From NCBI GenBank assembly GCA_002083525.1, contig LWDM01000060.1, positions 1 through 64,000 of the forward strand: a DNA stretch of 64,000 nucleotides. The letters run 5' to 3'. How positions within the stretch are numbered: position 1 is the stretch's first letter; the number at the start of each line of letters is the position of its first letter. Shown here one piece after another: positions 44,217 through 52,373 of this stretch. Origin of the DNA: Proteobacteria bacterium SG_bin9. Its GTDB lineage: Bacteria; Pseudomonadota; Alphaproteobacteria; Rhizobiales; Xanthobacteraceae. A model generated the notes under the pieces. The model did not search any database. It was not told where the DNA came from and saw nothing but the letters and a program-made list of their open reading frames with translations. The position numbers were made by a program, and so were the translations under genes.

Positions 44217-45521
44217 CTATTCCGCCGCCTTCGCCGCTTTCATTGAGTCGGCCTTCGGCCCGATATAGCCGAACAGATACGCGGCCACCTTGCGCATCTG
44301 GATTTCCTCGCTGCCTTCCGTAATGCGGTAGCGGCGGTGGTGGCGATAGATGTGCTCGAATGCCTTGTGGCGTGAATAGCCGATGCCGCCGTGCACCTGC
44401 ATGGCGCGGTCGGCGGCCTCGCAGCACAGCCGGTTCGCCCAGTAATTGCACATCGACACCTTGTCGGAGATCTGCCGCTCGATTTCCTTGTGCGGCATGC
44501 GATCCATCTCCCATGCAGTCTTGCGGATGAGAAGGCGCAGCATCTCGGCCTGGGTCGCGAGCTCGACCAGCGGCCACTGGATCGCCTGATTTTCGGCGAG
44601 CTCCTTGCCGAACGGCTTGCGTTCGCGCGCGTAGGCGACGCTCTCGTTGATGCAGTAGACCGCGGCGCCGAGCGAACTCGCCGCCTGACGGATACGGTTC
44701 TCGTGCACGAAGCACTGCGCCAGCATCAGCCCGCGATCGATCGGACCGAACAGTGCGTCATCCGGTACGAACACATCTGTGAAAGAGATGCGCGGATGAT
44801 CCGTCGGCATGTTGAAGGTCCACAGATACTCCTCGACCTTCAAGCCGGGCGTATTGGTCGGCACCAGGAAGCAGGTGATGCCTTTCGCATCGCCATCCTT
44901 GCCCGACGTGCGCGTGAACGTGGCGCAGTGGGTGGCCACATGCATGCCGGTGGTCCACATCTTTTCGCCGTTGATCATCCAGCCCTCGACGCCGTTGCGG
45001 GTCGCGCGCACGGCGCGGGTTTCCATGTGGGTGGCGTCGGAGCCGTGGTCGGGTTCGGTCAACCCGAACGAGATACGATACTTGCCGGTGAACGAGCCTT
45101 CGATCAGCCCGGCCTTCTGCGCTTCGGTGCCGTAGTTGTCGAGCATGACCACGACCGGGAAGTTGCCGACAATCGAGTGCTCGTTCTGCAGATCGTTGTG
45201 CAGGCCGAGGCCCTTGCTGGCGAAATGCTCGCGGATCACCGCCATCCACAGGTTCGAGCCGTCCTTGCCGCCGTAGCGCTTCGGCAAAGCAAAACGCAGA
45301 TGGCCGGCCTTGTCGGCGCGGTTCTTGGCCTCGCGCAGCAGCTGCTCCCATTCGTGCCGGGGCAAGCCGCCGTTCTCGAAATCGGTGCGCGCCCATTCGC
45401 GGCGGTGATCGAAGAAGCGGATGTTGTCGTTGGAGTTCTCCAGCGGCTTGATCTCGCGATCGATGAAAGCGTCGAGTTCCGCGAGATAGGCGACGAGGTC
45501 CGGAGGCAGCGAGAAATCCAT
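44217..45521 (-). CDS. acyl-CoA dehydrogenase, LvaC/ACAD10-11-like
   Basis: The 434-aa flavoenzyme has the acyl-CoA dehydrogenase folds. Features include YRISFGLTEPDHGSDATHMETRAVR (FAD/substrate region, split here), GWMINGEKMWTTG, RISFTDVFVPDDALFG, and a C-terminal QVHGGIGYSRHKAFEHIYRHHRRYRITEGSEEIQ region. Length exceeds the usual 380-390 aa because of an extended N-terminus. It is the last gene of an operon with a DUF6285 gene (24 nt upstream) and a phosphotransferase. In Pseudomonas putida LvaABC and mammalian ACAD10/11, a kinase and an ACAD cooperate on 4-hydroxyacyl-CoA; the same chemistry is inferred here. Confidence 0.88.
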   Translation of the reverse strand: MDFSLPPDLVAYLAELDAFIDREIKPLENSNDNIRFFDHRREWARTDFENGGLPRHEWEQLLREAKNRADKAGHLRFALPKRYGGKDGSNLWMAVIREHFASKGLGLHNDLQNEHSIVGNFPVVVMLDNYGTEAQKAGLIEGSFTGKYRISFGLTEPDHGSDATHMETRAVRATRNGVEGWMINGEKMWTTGMHVATHCATFTRTSGKDGDAKGITCFLVPTNTPGLKVEEYLWTFNMPTDHPRISFTDVFVPDDALFGPIDRGLMLAQCFVHENRIRQAASSLGAAVYCINESVAYARERKPFGKELAENQAIQWPLVELATQAEMLRLLIRKTAWEMDRMPHKEIERQISDKVSMCNYWANRLCCEAADRAMQVHGGIGYSRHKAFEHIYRHHRRYRITEGSEEIQMRKVAAYLFGYIGPKADSMKAAKAAE

Positions 45522-45545
45522 GGAGCGTCTCCCTGGTTGTTCTTT

Positions 45546-45923
45546 TTATTGTGTGGCTTTGAGTTCGGCGGCGTAGGACGCGTAGGTCGGCTGGTCGATC
45601 TTCAGCTTGTCCATCGTGGTCGCCCACAGATGCGCGCGCAGCTTCGGATCGTCGAGCGTAATCATGCCGGCTTCGATCGCCTGCGACAGTGCGCGGTTGA
45701 GCGCGAGCAGGTCGCCGTCCTGATTGAGAAGATCGCGCAACCGCGCATGTTCGGCGGCATTTGCGTCTTCGGCGAAAGCCAGCTGCCGCGAGACCAGCTC
45801 CAGCGCATTGATGGCAACGCGCAGATCGAACGTCGCGCGGCCTTCGAGCTGCGGCAGGATGGTGTCGCGCAGCATGGCGGCGACAACGGGCACGATATCC
45901 TTGGGCTGCGGGTTGTCCTGCAT
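45546..45923 (-). CDS. DUF6285 / LvaB-like small protein
   Basis: The 125-aa protein (MQDNPQPKDIVPVVAAMLRD) is predicted mostly helical and has no catalytic motif, signal or membrane segment. It lies between a phosphotransferase gene (19 nt upstream) and an acyl-CoA dehydrogenase gene (24 nt downstream). This is the same order as lvaA-lvaB-lvaC, where the small LvaB is needed for the kinase LvaA to phosphorylate 4-hydroxyacyl-CoA. The family link to DUF6285 is from memory of similar sequences and context. ATG at 45923 is used; the frame extends 27 codons upstream into the preceding gene. Confidence 0.72.
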   Translation of the reverse strand: MQDNPQPKDIVPVVAAMLRDTILPQLEGRATFDLRVAINALELVSRQLAFAEDANAAEHARLRDLLNQDGDLLALNRALSQAIEAGMITLDDPKLRAHLWATTMDKLKIDQPTYASYAAELKATQ

Positions 45924-45942
45924 GATCTCTGCCTTCCAAATC

Positions 45943-46968
45943 TTATCGTCGCGGTGCAAGCAGGCGGAGCAGATCGATTTCGTTCTCGGAGGCGCGGCGT
46001 GCAATCACCGCACGCTCGACCGAGCGATCCTCGCCGGAGGTGAAGCGCGCCAGCATGCCGAGGCACATCACGCCCCAGCGCAGCGAGCCGAATGTCTCCC
46101 AATACTTGATGCGATCGACATCGGCGCTCTTTCCGCCGGCGTCGCGATAGCCCGCGATCAAATCCGCGACTTCGCCGAAGCCGCCAACCGGCTTGTCGAT
46201 CTGGCCGAAGCGCCAGGAGTTGGTGCAGACCCAGCCGAGGTCTTCCATCGGATCGCCGGTATGAGCGAGCTCCCAGTCGAGCACGGCGCGCACGCCGTCC
46301 GGGCCGATCATCAGGTTGCCGTGTCGGAAGTCGCCATGCACGAGTGTCAGCTCGTCCGTGTCCTTCGGCGCACGCTCCTCGAGCCAGCGGAAGGCGACAT
46401 CGAGCACGGGACGCGGCTGGCCGTCCTTCTTGTAGGCGGCCTTTAGTTCAGCGAGTTCGCCGCGAGCCGTGACGTGGCGCAGCTTCGGCAGCTTTGCGTT
46501 GTCGATGGCGTGGATGCGTGCGAGCACTCCGCCGAGCTGGAACGCGAGTTGCGGGCGGATTTTCGCGAAGGCTTCGTCGCGCAGAATCTTGCGAGGGATC
46601 GTTTCGCCCTCAACGCGGTCCATCAGAAAGCCGCGGCCGAGATTGTCGGCAGGCTCCAGCACATGGCGCACCAGCGGCGAGGGCACGCCAGCTTCGTAAG
46701 CGAGCTGCATCAATATCGCTTCGGTCTCGATGCCGGCGGCGCGGAATGGCGCCGTGTAACTCGGCGGCGAGCGGCGCAGGATCAGGAGATGCGGCGTGGA
46801 CGCGCCGACGGCGTCGAAGGCCCAGGTCTCCTGGCTGGCGCCGCCGGAGAGGCGCACGAGCTTGTCGAGACCGCGCACGCCGGGCAGCACCCGGCGAACC
46901 AGTTGCGTCAGCGCCGTTTCAAAATCGTCCGGTTCGGCCACGATGGCCGGCGCGCTGTTGGGCGTCAT
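45943..46968 (-). CDS. phosphotransferase (APH-fold kinase), LvaA-like
   Basis: The 341-aa protein has the aminoglycoside-phosphotransferase fold. N-terminal features are the glycine-loop-like LSGGASQETWAFD and the lysine-region substitute LLILRRSPP. The catalytic loop is LVHGDFRHGNLMI (Asp and Asn of HGD-x4-N) and the metal-binding Asp is in AVLDWELAHTGDPMEDLGW. The LDWE-L-x-G-DP-DLG pattern is that of the ACAD10/11 and LvaA group, which act on 4-hydroxyacyl-CoA rather than antibiotics. It leads the operon with the DUF6285 and ACAD genes. An exact TTTCA-N5-TGAAA site lies 104 nt upstream, in the region shared with the divergent alcohol dehydrogenase. Confidence 0.87.
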   Translation of the reverse strand: MTPNSAPAIVAEPDDFETALTQLVRRVLPGVRGLDKLVRLSGGASQETWAFDAVGASTPHLLILRRSPPSYTAPFRAAGIETEAILMQLAYEAGVPSPLVRHVLEPADNLGRGFLMDRVEGETIPRKILRDEAFAKIRPQLAFQLGGVLARIHAIDNAKLPKLRHVTARGELAELKAAYKKDGQPRPVLDVAFRWLEERAPKDTDELTLVHGDFRHGNLMIGPDGVRAVLDWELAHTGDPMEDLGWVCTNSWRFGQIDKPVGGFGEVADLIAGYRDAGGKSADVDRIKYWETFGSLRWGVMCLGMLARFTSGEDRSVERAVIARRASENEIDLLRLLAPRR

Positions 46969-47071
46969 TGTGTCGGGCGTTCCTCGCGACCCGGCGGCCT
47001 CAAAAATCGCGCGAGAGCCGAGCCGGTGAGGGGCAGTGTGTCGAAGCGGCGTGGAACGTCAACACCCTGCG

Positions 47072-47086
47072 TTTCACGCGATGAAA
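47072..47086. promoter_or_regulatory. TTTCA-N5-TGAAA site between the phosphotransferase operon and adh
   Basis: TTTCACGCGATGAAA lies in the 206-bp divergent promoter region. It is an exact match to the inverted TTTCA-N5-TGAAA pattern also present before the IclR gene (63185-63199) and the SDR-DUF35-thiolase operon (62191-62205). Confidence 0.5.
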
Positions 47087-47174
47087 TGGCAGCCGCCGGT
47101 TTTGGCGGCTTGACGAGGCGCATCAAGATCGGGCTTGCTCCCCTCAACGAAAAATCAAACGAGGACGAACGCCC

Positions 47175-48233
47175 ATGCGTGCTTTTGCCGTCAAAATGTT
47201 CTGCGAGCCGGTGCAATCGATGGAGCTGGCCGATCCGCAGCCGAAGGGCACCGAGGTGCTGATCGAGGTGACCCGCTGCGGCGTCTGCCACAGCGACCTG
47301 CACATTCAGGACGGTTTCTACGATCTCGGCGGCGGCAAGAAGCTGAGCCTCGCGGACCGCGGCGTCAGCGTGCCGGTGATCATGGGCCACGAGGTGCTGG
47401 GCAAGCTGATCGCCAAGGGACCGGAGGCTGAAATCGCCGACAGCGAGATCGGCAAGACCTTCCTCGTCTATCCGTGGCTCGGCTGCGGCACCTGCGATAT
47501 CTGCCAGCGCGACGAAGAAAATTACTGCACCAAGCCGTCCTCGATCGGCGTGTATCGCCCGGGCGGTTATGCCGAGAAGTGCCTCGTGCCGCATCCGAAA
47601 CATCTCGTGGATGTAACCGGGGTCGATCCGACGCTGGCTTCCACCTATGCCTGCTCGGGCATCACGGCGTACAGCGCGCTGAAGAAAGCCGAGATCAACA
47701 AGGACAAGGACCTGCTGGTGATCATGGGCCTCGGCGGTGTCGGCATGAGCGGTCTTCTGATCGCGAGTGCGCTCGGCTTCAAGAACATCGCGGTTGCCGA
47801 TATCGATCCAGCGAAGCGCGACCTCGCCATGAAGAATGGCGCCAAGCTCGCCGTCGATCCGCGTGACGCCAATGCGATGACGACCTTGCAGGCGCAACCC
47901 GGTGGCGTGGCTGCGGCGATCGATTTCGTCGGTGCCAAGGCAACGGCGGACTTCGCCGTCGGCGCGCTGCGCAAGGGCGGCTTCTATATCGTCGTCGGTC
48001 TGTTCGGTGGCGACATGACGTTGTCAATCCCGCTGGTCGTACTGCGCGCGATCACCGTGCGCGGTTCGTACGTCGGCAACCTCAAGGAACTGCGCGAACT
48101 GATCGCCCTGGTGAAGTCCGGCAAGGTCAAGCCGATGCCGGTCGAGACGGTCTCGCTCAACGGCGTCAACGATGCGCTCGATCGTCTGCGTGCCGGCAAG
48201 GTGAGTGGGCGCTTAGTGATCGCAAACGGGTGA
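47175..48233 (+). CDS. zinc-dependent alcohol dehydrogenase (MDR family)
   Basis: The 352-aa medium-chain dehydrogenase has catalytic zinc residues Cys35 (TRCGVCHSDLH), His72 and Glu73 (GHEV). The structural zinc cysteines are Cys104, 107, 110 and 118 (LGCGTCDICQRDEENYC). The NAD site is GLGGVGMSGL at about 185-194. A loop of about 17 residues after DGFYDLGGGKK precedes GHE and is longer than in classical ADH. A primary alcohol substrate is likely but not determinable. It is divergent from the phosphotransferase/ACAD operon and is followed by a strong terminator. Confidence 0.9.
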   Translation: MRAFAVKMFCEPVQSMELADPQPKGTEVLIEVTRCGVCHSDLHIQDGFYDLGGGKKLSLADRGVSVPVIMGHEVLGKLIAKGPEAEIADSEIGKTFLVYPWLGCGTCDICQRDEENYCTKPSSIGVYRPGGYAEKCLVPHPKHLVDVTGVDPTLASTYACSGITAYSALKKAEINKDKDLLVIMGLGGVGMSGLLIASALGFKNIAVADIDPAKRDLAMKNGAKLAVDPRDANAMTTLQAQPGGVAAAIDFVGAKATADFAVGALRKGGFYIVVGLFGGDMTLSIPLVVLRAITVRGSYVGNLKELRELIALVKSGKVKPMPVETVSLNGVNDALDRLRAGKVSGRLVIANG

Positions 48234-48251
48234 TACGCGAACCAGAAATGC

Positions 48252-48282
48252 AAAGAGCCGCCCGATCGGGCGGCTCTTTTTT
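48252..48282 (+). terminator. Rho-independent terminator after adh
   Basis: AAAGAGCCGCCC (48252-48263) pairs perfectly with GGGCGGCTCTTT (48268-48279) around GATC and continues into TTT. It is 18 nt after the adh stop and may also serve the convergent esterase gene. Confidence 0.9.
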
Positions 48283-48299
48283 ATTGGGAAGCGAAACAC

Positions 48300-49643
48300 T
48301 CACTTCGCCTTCAGAAATTCCTCGACCTTCAGCAGCACGAACTCGTTGTCGTCCGCCTTGTTCGGCTCGCGGCTTGACGAGTAGGGCAGGTTGTTGTCGT
48401 TGCCGACGATGATGTGGGAGGCATCGACGATCTCGACATTCTCGATGGTCCAGAACGGGAAGGTGAGGACGCCGTTGTTCAGCGGCTTCTTCGCCTTCTT
48501 GTCCGGATCGGCGATGTTCATCAGGTCGATCGAGCCGATCTTGCGCACCGGGCCGTTCGCGTTGGCGTCCGACATCTCGATCTTGTAGATGCGCTTGAAC
48601 TTGGCGAGGTTGTGGAAGCAGTCCGGCTTCTTCGCGCCTTCGCACGCCTTGTCGGCGGTGCCTTCGCCGTTGTCGCGTTCGATCACGAGCGCGGTGGTCG
48701 CATCGATCATGTTGAAGTCGCCGATGGCGAGATCGTTCTGGTCGAGCACATACTTCCAGTGCCGGCCGGTCCACTTGTTCTCGGCAACGCTGAATTCGAG
48801 GATGCGCAGATATTCCTTGCCGTCGGCGGTCTTTTCCCAATCCTTCTTCTCGGCATCCCACATCGGGCCTTCGAGCAGCGGATAGAGGAACTTGCCGTCC
48901 GGCGATGCGGCCATGCCCTCATACCCCTTCGAGCGGCGCACGTTGAAAGTCGCAGTGGCCGTCGGCGTCGCGGGCGAGGCGACGGCGTAATGGTCGGGTG
49001 AGCGCGCGGGCTTACCGTCGACCGTGGTCTCGAACACGGCTTCGATCTTGCCAGTCTTGTCGGCGCGGATCAGGTAGGGGCCGAACTCTTCGCCGATCCA
49101 GATCTTGTCGCCGATCAGCTGGAAGCTTTCCGGATCGAAGTCCGAGCCGGTGAGATAGCGCTTGTCGGTGTTCTCGTTCGAAATGCGGAACGGCACCTTC
49201 TTGTCGGGATCGTGCAGGAACGTGGTGGAGACGCGATCGACCGTGCCCTTGTCCCAGTTCATGCGCAGCGTGCTGAGATAAAGCATCGAGTCCGGCGAGT
49301 TGGCCTTGGCGCCGAAGCCGTTGTCGGTCAGCACCATGTAGCTGCCGTCGGGCAGTTTCTTGATGCCGGAGTGGCCCTGCGCCGGCTGGCCCTTGAACGG
49401 CAGCTTGACGCCGGTGGGGCGATCGAACGACTTGCCCTCGACGGTGCCGACGGTGTCGATGCGCGGGCCGCCGGTGAACTTGCCGGGGTTGCGGAAGTCG
49501 GCAGGGGCGTCCGCCGGCGGATCGATGAAGGTCTCGGCGGGCAGAACGACGTGACCGGCGAGGGTCGCCGGAAAAACTTGCTGGGCGGAAGCGAGGCTGG
49601 TGGTGGCAAGCAGGCCGAGCAGGCCGAGCGTCAATACGCGCAT
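48300..49643 (-). CDS. esterase-like activity of phytase family protein (secreted)
   Basis: The 447-aa protein has a Sec signal peptide (about residues 1-20, ending ASA-Q). The domain that follows is of the phytase-like esterase family: GHSGIKKLPDGSYMVLTDNGFGAK, DPESFQLIGDKIWIGEEFGPYLI (split here) and GYEGMAASPDGKFLYPLLEG. Asp- and Glu-rich strands suggest a six-bladed propeller that binds calcium. Members are annotated from weak esterase activity in plant phytase-related proteins, so true substrates are unknown. Location is periplasmic or extracellular. Confidence 0.85.
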   Translation of the reverse strand: MRVLTLGLLGLLATTSLASAQQVFPATLAGHVVLPAETFIDPPADAPADFRNPGKFTGGPRIDTVGTVEGKSFDRPTGVKLPFKGQPAQGHSGIKKLPDGSYMVLTDNGFGAKANSPDSMLYLSTLRMNWDKGTVDRVSTTFLHDPDKKVPFRISNENTDKRYLTGSDFDPESFQLIGDKIWIGEEFGPYLIRADKTGKIEAVFETTVDGKPARSPDHYAVASPATPTATATFNVRRSKGYEGMAASPDGKFLYPLLEGPMWDAEKKDWEKTADGKEYLRILEFSVAENKWTGRHWKYVLDQNDLAIGDFNMIDATTALVIERDNGEGTADKACEGAKKPDCFHNLAKFKRIYKIEMSDANANGPVRKIGSIDLMNIADPDKKAKKPLNNGVLTFPFWTIENVEIVDASHIIVGNDNNLPYSSSREPNKADDNEFVLLKVEEFLKAK

Positions 49644-49820
49644 GAAGGTTCTCCCCCTGTTGGGGCGTGCTTGCGGCTTTGGCCTCAGTCACGCCCGATC
49701 TAATGCGCGTCCGTTGTGGTTCCGCGGTGTGTCCGTGCCGTTACAAAGACATGACAGTTCTGCGACCGTCGACAGCTTTGCTCTTCAAAGCCGCGTCATT
49801 TGCGCGCGGATGGGCCGGCG

Positions 49821-50504
49821 CTAGTCGAACCCGACGAACACCGTCGCTTCCTTGACCGATTTGCGTTCCGACACCACGGCATTGGCCGGAAAGCTGTCGT
49901 CCGGCCATCCGAGCGCGATGCTTTTCATGATGATCTGATCGTCGGCGATGCCGGCGTGCTCGCGCACCACCGGCGATTGCATGATGCCCTGGCTGTTGAT
50001 CACGGCGCCGAGCCCGCGCGACCAAGCGGCGTTGACAAGGGCGGTTGCGACAGCGCCGCAATCGAACGGCGTATCGTCGCTGCCATCCAGAATGCGGTCG
50101 TAGGTGACGATCACGCACACCGGTGCATCGAACTGGCGGAAGCCGCGCAGCACCCAGTCCTGCCGCTTCTCCTTGTCGTCGCGCGCGATGCCCATGGCGG
50201 AGAACAGCTGCTTGGCGACACCGACCTGCCGGTCGCGGTGCTGCCCGGTAAAGCCTTGACCCGTGCGGAACTCACGCGACTGAGGGACGCCGGCCACCAT
50301 CCGCTCGGTATTGCCCGCGCGGATTCGGTTCAGCGGCTCGCCGGTGATGACGTAGAAATTCCACGGCTGGGTATTCATCGAGGACGGCGCGCGCATCGCC
50401 AGCGCGATGATCTCCTCGATCAGCTTTTGGGGCACCGGATCGGGCTTGTAGCCGCGAATGCTGCGGCGGCCCATGATGACGTCGTCGTATTGCATACCGC
50501 TCAT
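49821..50504 (-). CDS. nitroreductase-family FMN oxidoreductase
   Basis: The 227-aa protein has the nitroreductase pattern: MGRRSIRGYKPDPVP (phosphate-binding arginines), APSSMNTQPWNFYVITG, DCGAVATALVNAAWSRGLGAVINS and a final SIALGWPDDSFPAN segment. These enzymes reduce nitro compounds, quinones or flavins with NAD(P)H and FMN; the natural substrate is unknown. The start overlaps the upstream SDR stop by 4 nt, so the pair is translationally coupled. Confidence 0.9.
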   Translation of the reverse strand: MSGMQYDDVIMGRRSIRGYKPDPVPQKLIEEIIALAMRAPSSMNTQPWNFYVITGEPLNRIRAGNTERMVAGVPQSREFRTGQGFTGQHRDRQVGVAKQLFSAMGIARDDKEKRQDWVLRGFRQFDAPVCVIVTYDRILDGSDDTPFDCGAVATALVNAAWSRGLGAVINSQGIMQSPVVREHAGIADDQIIMKSIALGWPDDSFPANAVVSERKSVKEATVFVGFD

Positions 50505-51373
50505 CCCCGCGCCGCCTTGTCCTTGTTGTTCTGCGCCATGATCGCGTCCTTGGCCGCGTTCCAGTCGGCGTCGCTCCAGTCGCGCAGCTGATAGAAATTG
50601 CCGCCCATGGCGAGTGCCTGCGCGCCGTCCATGGCAATGGTCTCGCCGTTGATCCAGTCGCAGCCGCCGGAGATGAGGAAGGTCGCGAGGTTCTGCAGCT
50701 CTTCCATCGTGCCGACGCGCAGCATCGGGTTCATCGCCTTGGTGCGCGCACCGGCTTCGTCACCCGGCTTGATGCGCTTGCTCATGCCCTCGGTCGGGAT
50801 TTCGCCCGGCGCGATGGTGTTGAGGCGGATGCCGTAGCGGCCCCACTCGGTGGCGAGCGACATGGTCATCGCATGGATCGCCGCCTTGCTCATGGTGGAC
50901 GGCACCACATAGGGGCTGCCGTTGCGCACCCAGGTGACCGTGATCGAGACGACGTTGCCGCGATGCTTGCCGGCGATCCAGCGGCGGCCGACCGCATGCG
51001 TGACGTAGAACGTGCCGTGCATGACGATGTTGGCGACCGCATCGAAGCCGCGGGGCGACAGGTCCTGCGTGCGCGAGATGAAGTTGCCGGCAGCGTTGTT
51101 GATGAGGTCGGTGAGCGGCCCGTCCTTCCAGATCTCCTCGATCATCGCATCGACGGCGCCCGCATCGCGGATGTCGACGCCATGCGCGACGACTTTGCCG
51201 CCGTGCTCTTTCATCAGTTCACCGGCGGTTTCCTCGCACACGCTCTTGCGGCGGCCGCAGATATGCACCTCAGCGCCGAGCTGCAGAAATCGCGTGGTCA
51301 TTGCTTTGCCGAGGCCGGTGCCGCCTCCGGTCACGAGAATGCGGCGGCCTTTCAACAGACCTGGCGTGAACAT
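50501..51373 (-). CDS. SDR oxidoreductase, 2,4-dienoyl-CoA reductase-like
   Basis: The 290-aa short-chain dehydrogenase has the cofactor motif VTGGGTGLGKAM (14-25), DLINNAAGNF and a late SLATEWGRYGIRLNTIAPG. The usual YxxxK site reads PSTMSKAA: the lysine is present, but the tyrosine position is Ser. This, and the LATEWGRYG segment, are typical of 2,4-dienoyl-CoA reductase (DECR) types, which use another tyrosine. It probably takes part in unsaturated acyl-CoA oxidation with the neighbouring crotonase. The next gene (nitroreductase) overlaps by 4 nt. Confidence 0.85.
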   Translation of the reverse strand: MFTPGLLKGRRILVTGGGTGLGKAMTTRFLQLGAEVHICGRRKSVCEETAGELMKEHGGKVVAHGVDIRDAGAVDAMIEEIWKDGPLTDLINNAAGNFISRTQDLSPRGFDAVANIVMHGTFYVTHAVGRRWIAGKHRGNVVSITVTWVRNGSPYVVPSTMSKAAIHAMTMSLATEWGRYGIRLNTIAPGEIPTEGMSKRIKPGDEAGARTKAMNPMLRVGTMEELQNLATFLISGGCDWINGETIAMDGAQALAMGGNFYQLRDWSDADWNAAKDAIMAQNNKDKAARG

Positions 51374-51400
51374 GTGTCGTCCTCCCGGAGAGATTGTTTA

Positions 51401-51447
51401 GGCATGATCTAATCCGAAAACCGGTACCCACTTTTCGGGATCATGCC
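51401..51447. repeat. RIME-like intergenic palindromic repeat
   Basis: GGCATGATC (51401-51409) and GATCATGCC (51439-51447) are perfect outer arms. Inner arms CCGAAAA and TTTTCGG (51414-51420, 51432-51438) flank a GGTACC core. This palindrome type is dispersed in many copies in Bradyrhizobium-group genomes. Only one copy is seen in this window. Confidence 0.6.
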
Positions 51448-51460
51448 GTTTTTTGCTTAG

Positions 51461-51476
51461 TTAGTTGATTGACTAA
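51461..51476. promoter_or_regulatory. possible TetR-type operator before the crotonase gene
   Basis: TTAGT and ACTAA arms are separated by 6 nt (51461-51476), with another TTAG half-motif just before. Repeated TTAGT half sites resemble operators of TetR-type fatty-acid regulators. Location is 84 nt before the crotonase start, within the divergent SDR/crotonase region. Evidence is weak. Confidence 0.25.
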
Positions 51477-51559
51477 AACCAACGGAGAGCCTTTTGTAAA
51501 GCCGGAAACGTCCCAATGATCGCCGCTCAGCAAGCGCGCAAACCAGAAAGCAAAAGCAA

Positions 51560-52360
51560 ATGGAAGATCGGGTTTCGATTTCGATCACCGACGGCGTCGC
51601 CGATGTGCGGCTCGTGCGCGCGGACAAAATGAATGCGCTCGACATGGCGATGTTCGATGCGCTGGTCGCGGCCGCGACACGGCTCAAGAGCGAGAAGGGC
51701 GTGCGCGCCGTTGTGCTGTCCGGCGAAGGCAAGGCCTTCTGCGCCGGCCTCGACATGGGCCGCTTCCAGACCATGGGCTCGGGGCAGGGCACGGGCCGCA
51801 AGGAAGATCTCGCGGTGCGCAGTCACGGCATTGCCAACCAGCCGCAATACGCAGTGTGGGGCTGGCGCGAACTGCCGGTGCCGGTGATCGCCGCCGTGCA
51901 TGGCGTTGCGTTCGGCGGCGGCTTCCAGCTCGCGCTTGGCGCCGACATGCGCTTCCTCGCACCGGATGCGCGGATGTCGATCATGGAAATCAAGTGGGGT
52001 CTCGTGCCAGACATGGCGGGCACGCCGATCCTCGCGAGCCTCGTGCGCGACGATATCCTGCGCGACCTCTGTTACACCGGCCGCATCTTCTCGGCGCAGG
52101 AAGCGATGAGCTACGGCCTCGCCACGCGCATCTGCGACGATCCGCGTGCAGTGGCGTTGGAAGTGGCACGCGAGATCGCCAACAAGAGCCCGGATGCAAT
52201 CCGCGCGGCCAAGCGGTTGCTGAACAGGCTCAGCGTCGATCCGGCGCCGGCGCTGCTCGCGGAATCGATCGAGCAGAAGGCGCTGATTGGTTCGGCCAAT
52301 CAGATCGAGGCGGTGAAGGCGAACCTCGACAAACGCGCGCCGAAGTTCGCCGAGGCGTGA
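51560..52360 (+). CDS. enoyl-CoA hydratase/isomerase (crotonase family)
   Basis: The 266-aa protein has the crotonase oxyanion-hole segments GEGKAFCAGLDMGRF and HGVAFGGGFQLALGADMR. A third conserved stretch is MEIKWGLVPDMAGT. The second catalytic glutamate of classical hydratases aligns near MEIKWGLVPD, where Asp rather than Glu follows; isomerase or thioesterase variants therefore remain possible. ATG at 51560 is used. It is divergent from the SDR-nitroreductase pair and converges on the CoA-transferase gene, 13 nt away. Confidence 0.88.
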   Translation: MEDRVSISITDGVADVRLVRADKMNALDMAMFDALVAAATRLKSEKGVRAVVLSGEGKAFCAGLDMGRFQTMGSGQGTGRKEDLAVRSHGIANQPQYAVWGWRELPVPVIAAVHGVAFGGGFQLALGADMRFLAPDARMSIMEIKWGLVPDMAGTPILASLVRDDILRDLCYTGRIFSAQEAMSYGLATRICDDPRAVALEVAREIANKSPDAIRAAKRLLNRLSVDPAPALLAESIEQKALIGSANQIEAVKANLDKRAPKFAEA

Positions 52361-52373
52361 GGGAGCTTGCGCG

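Noticed and set aside
45943..46968. Aminoglycoside resistance kinase
   Set aside because: The APH fold is shared, but operon context and the LDWELAHTGDP pattern fit the LvaA/ACAD10-11 acyl-CoA kinase group.
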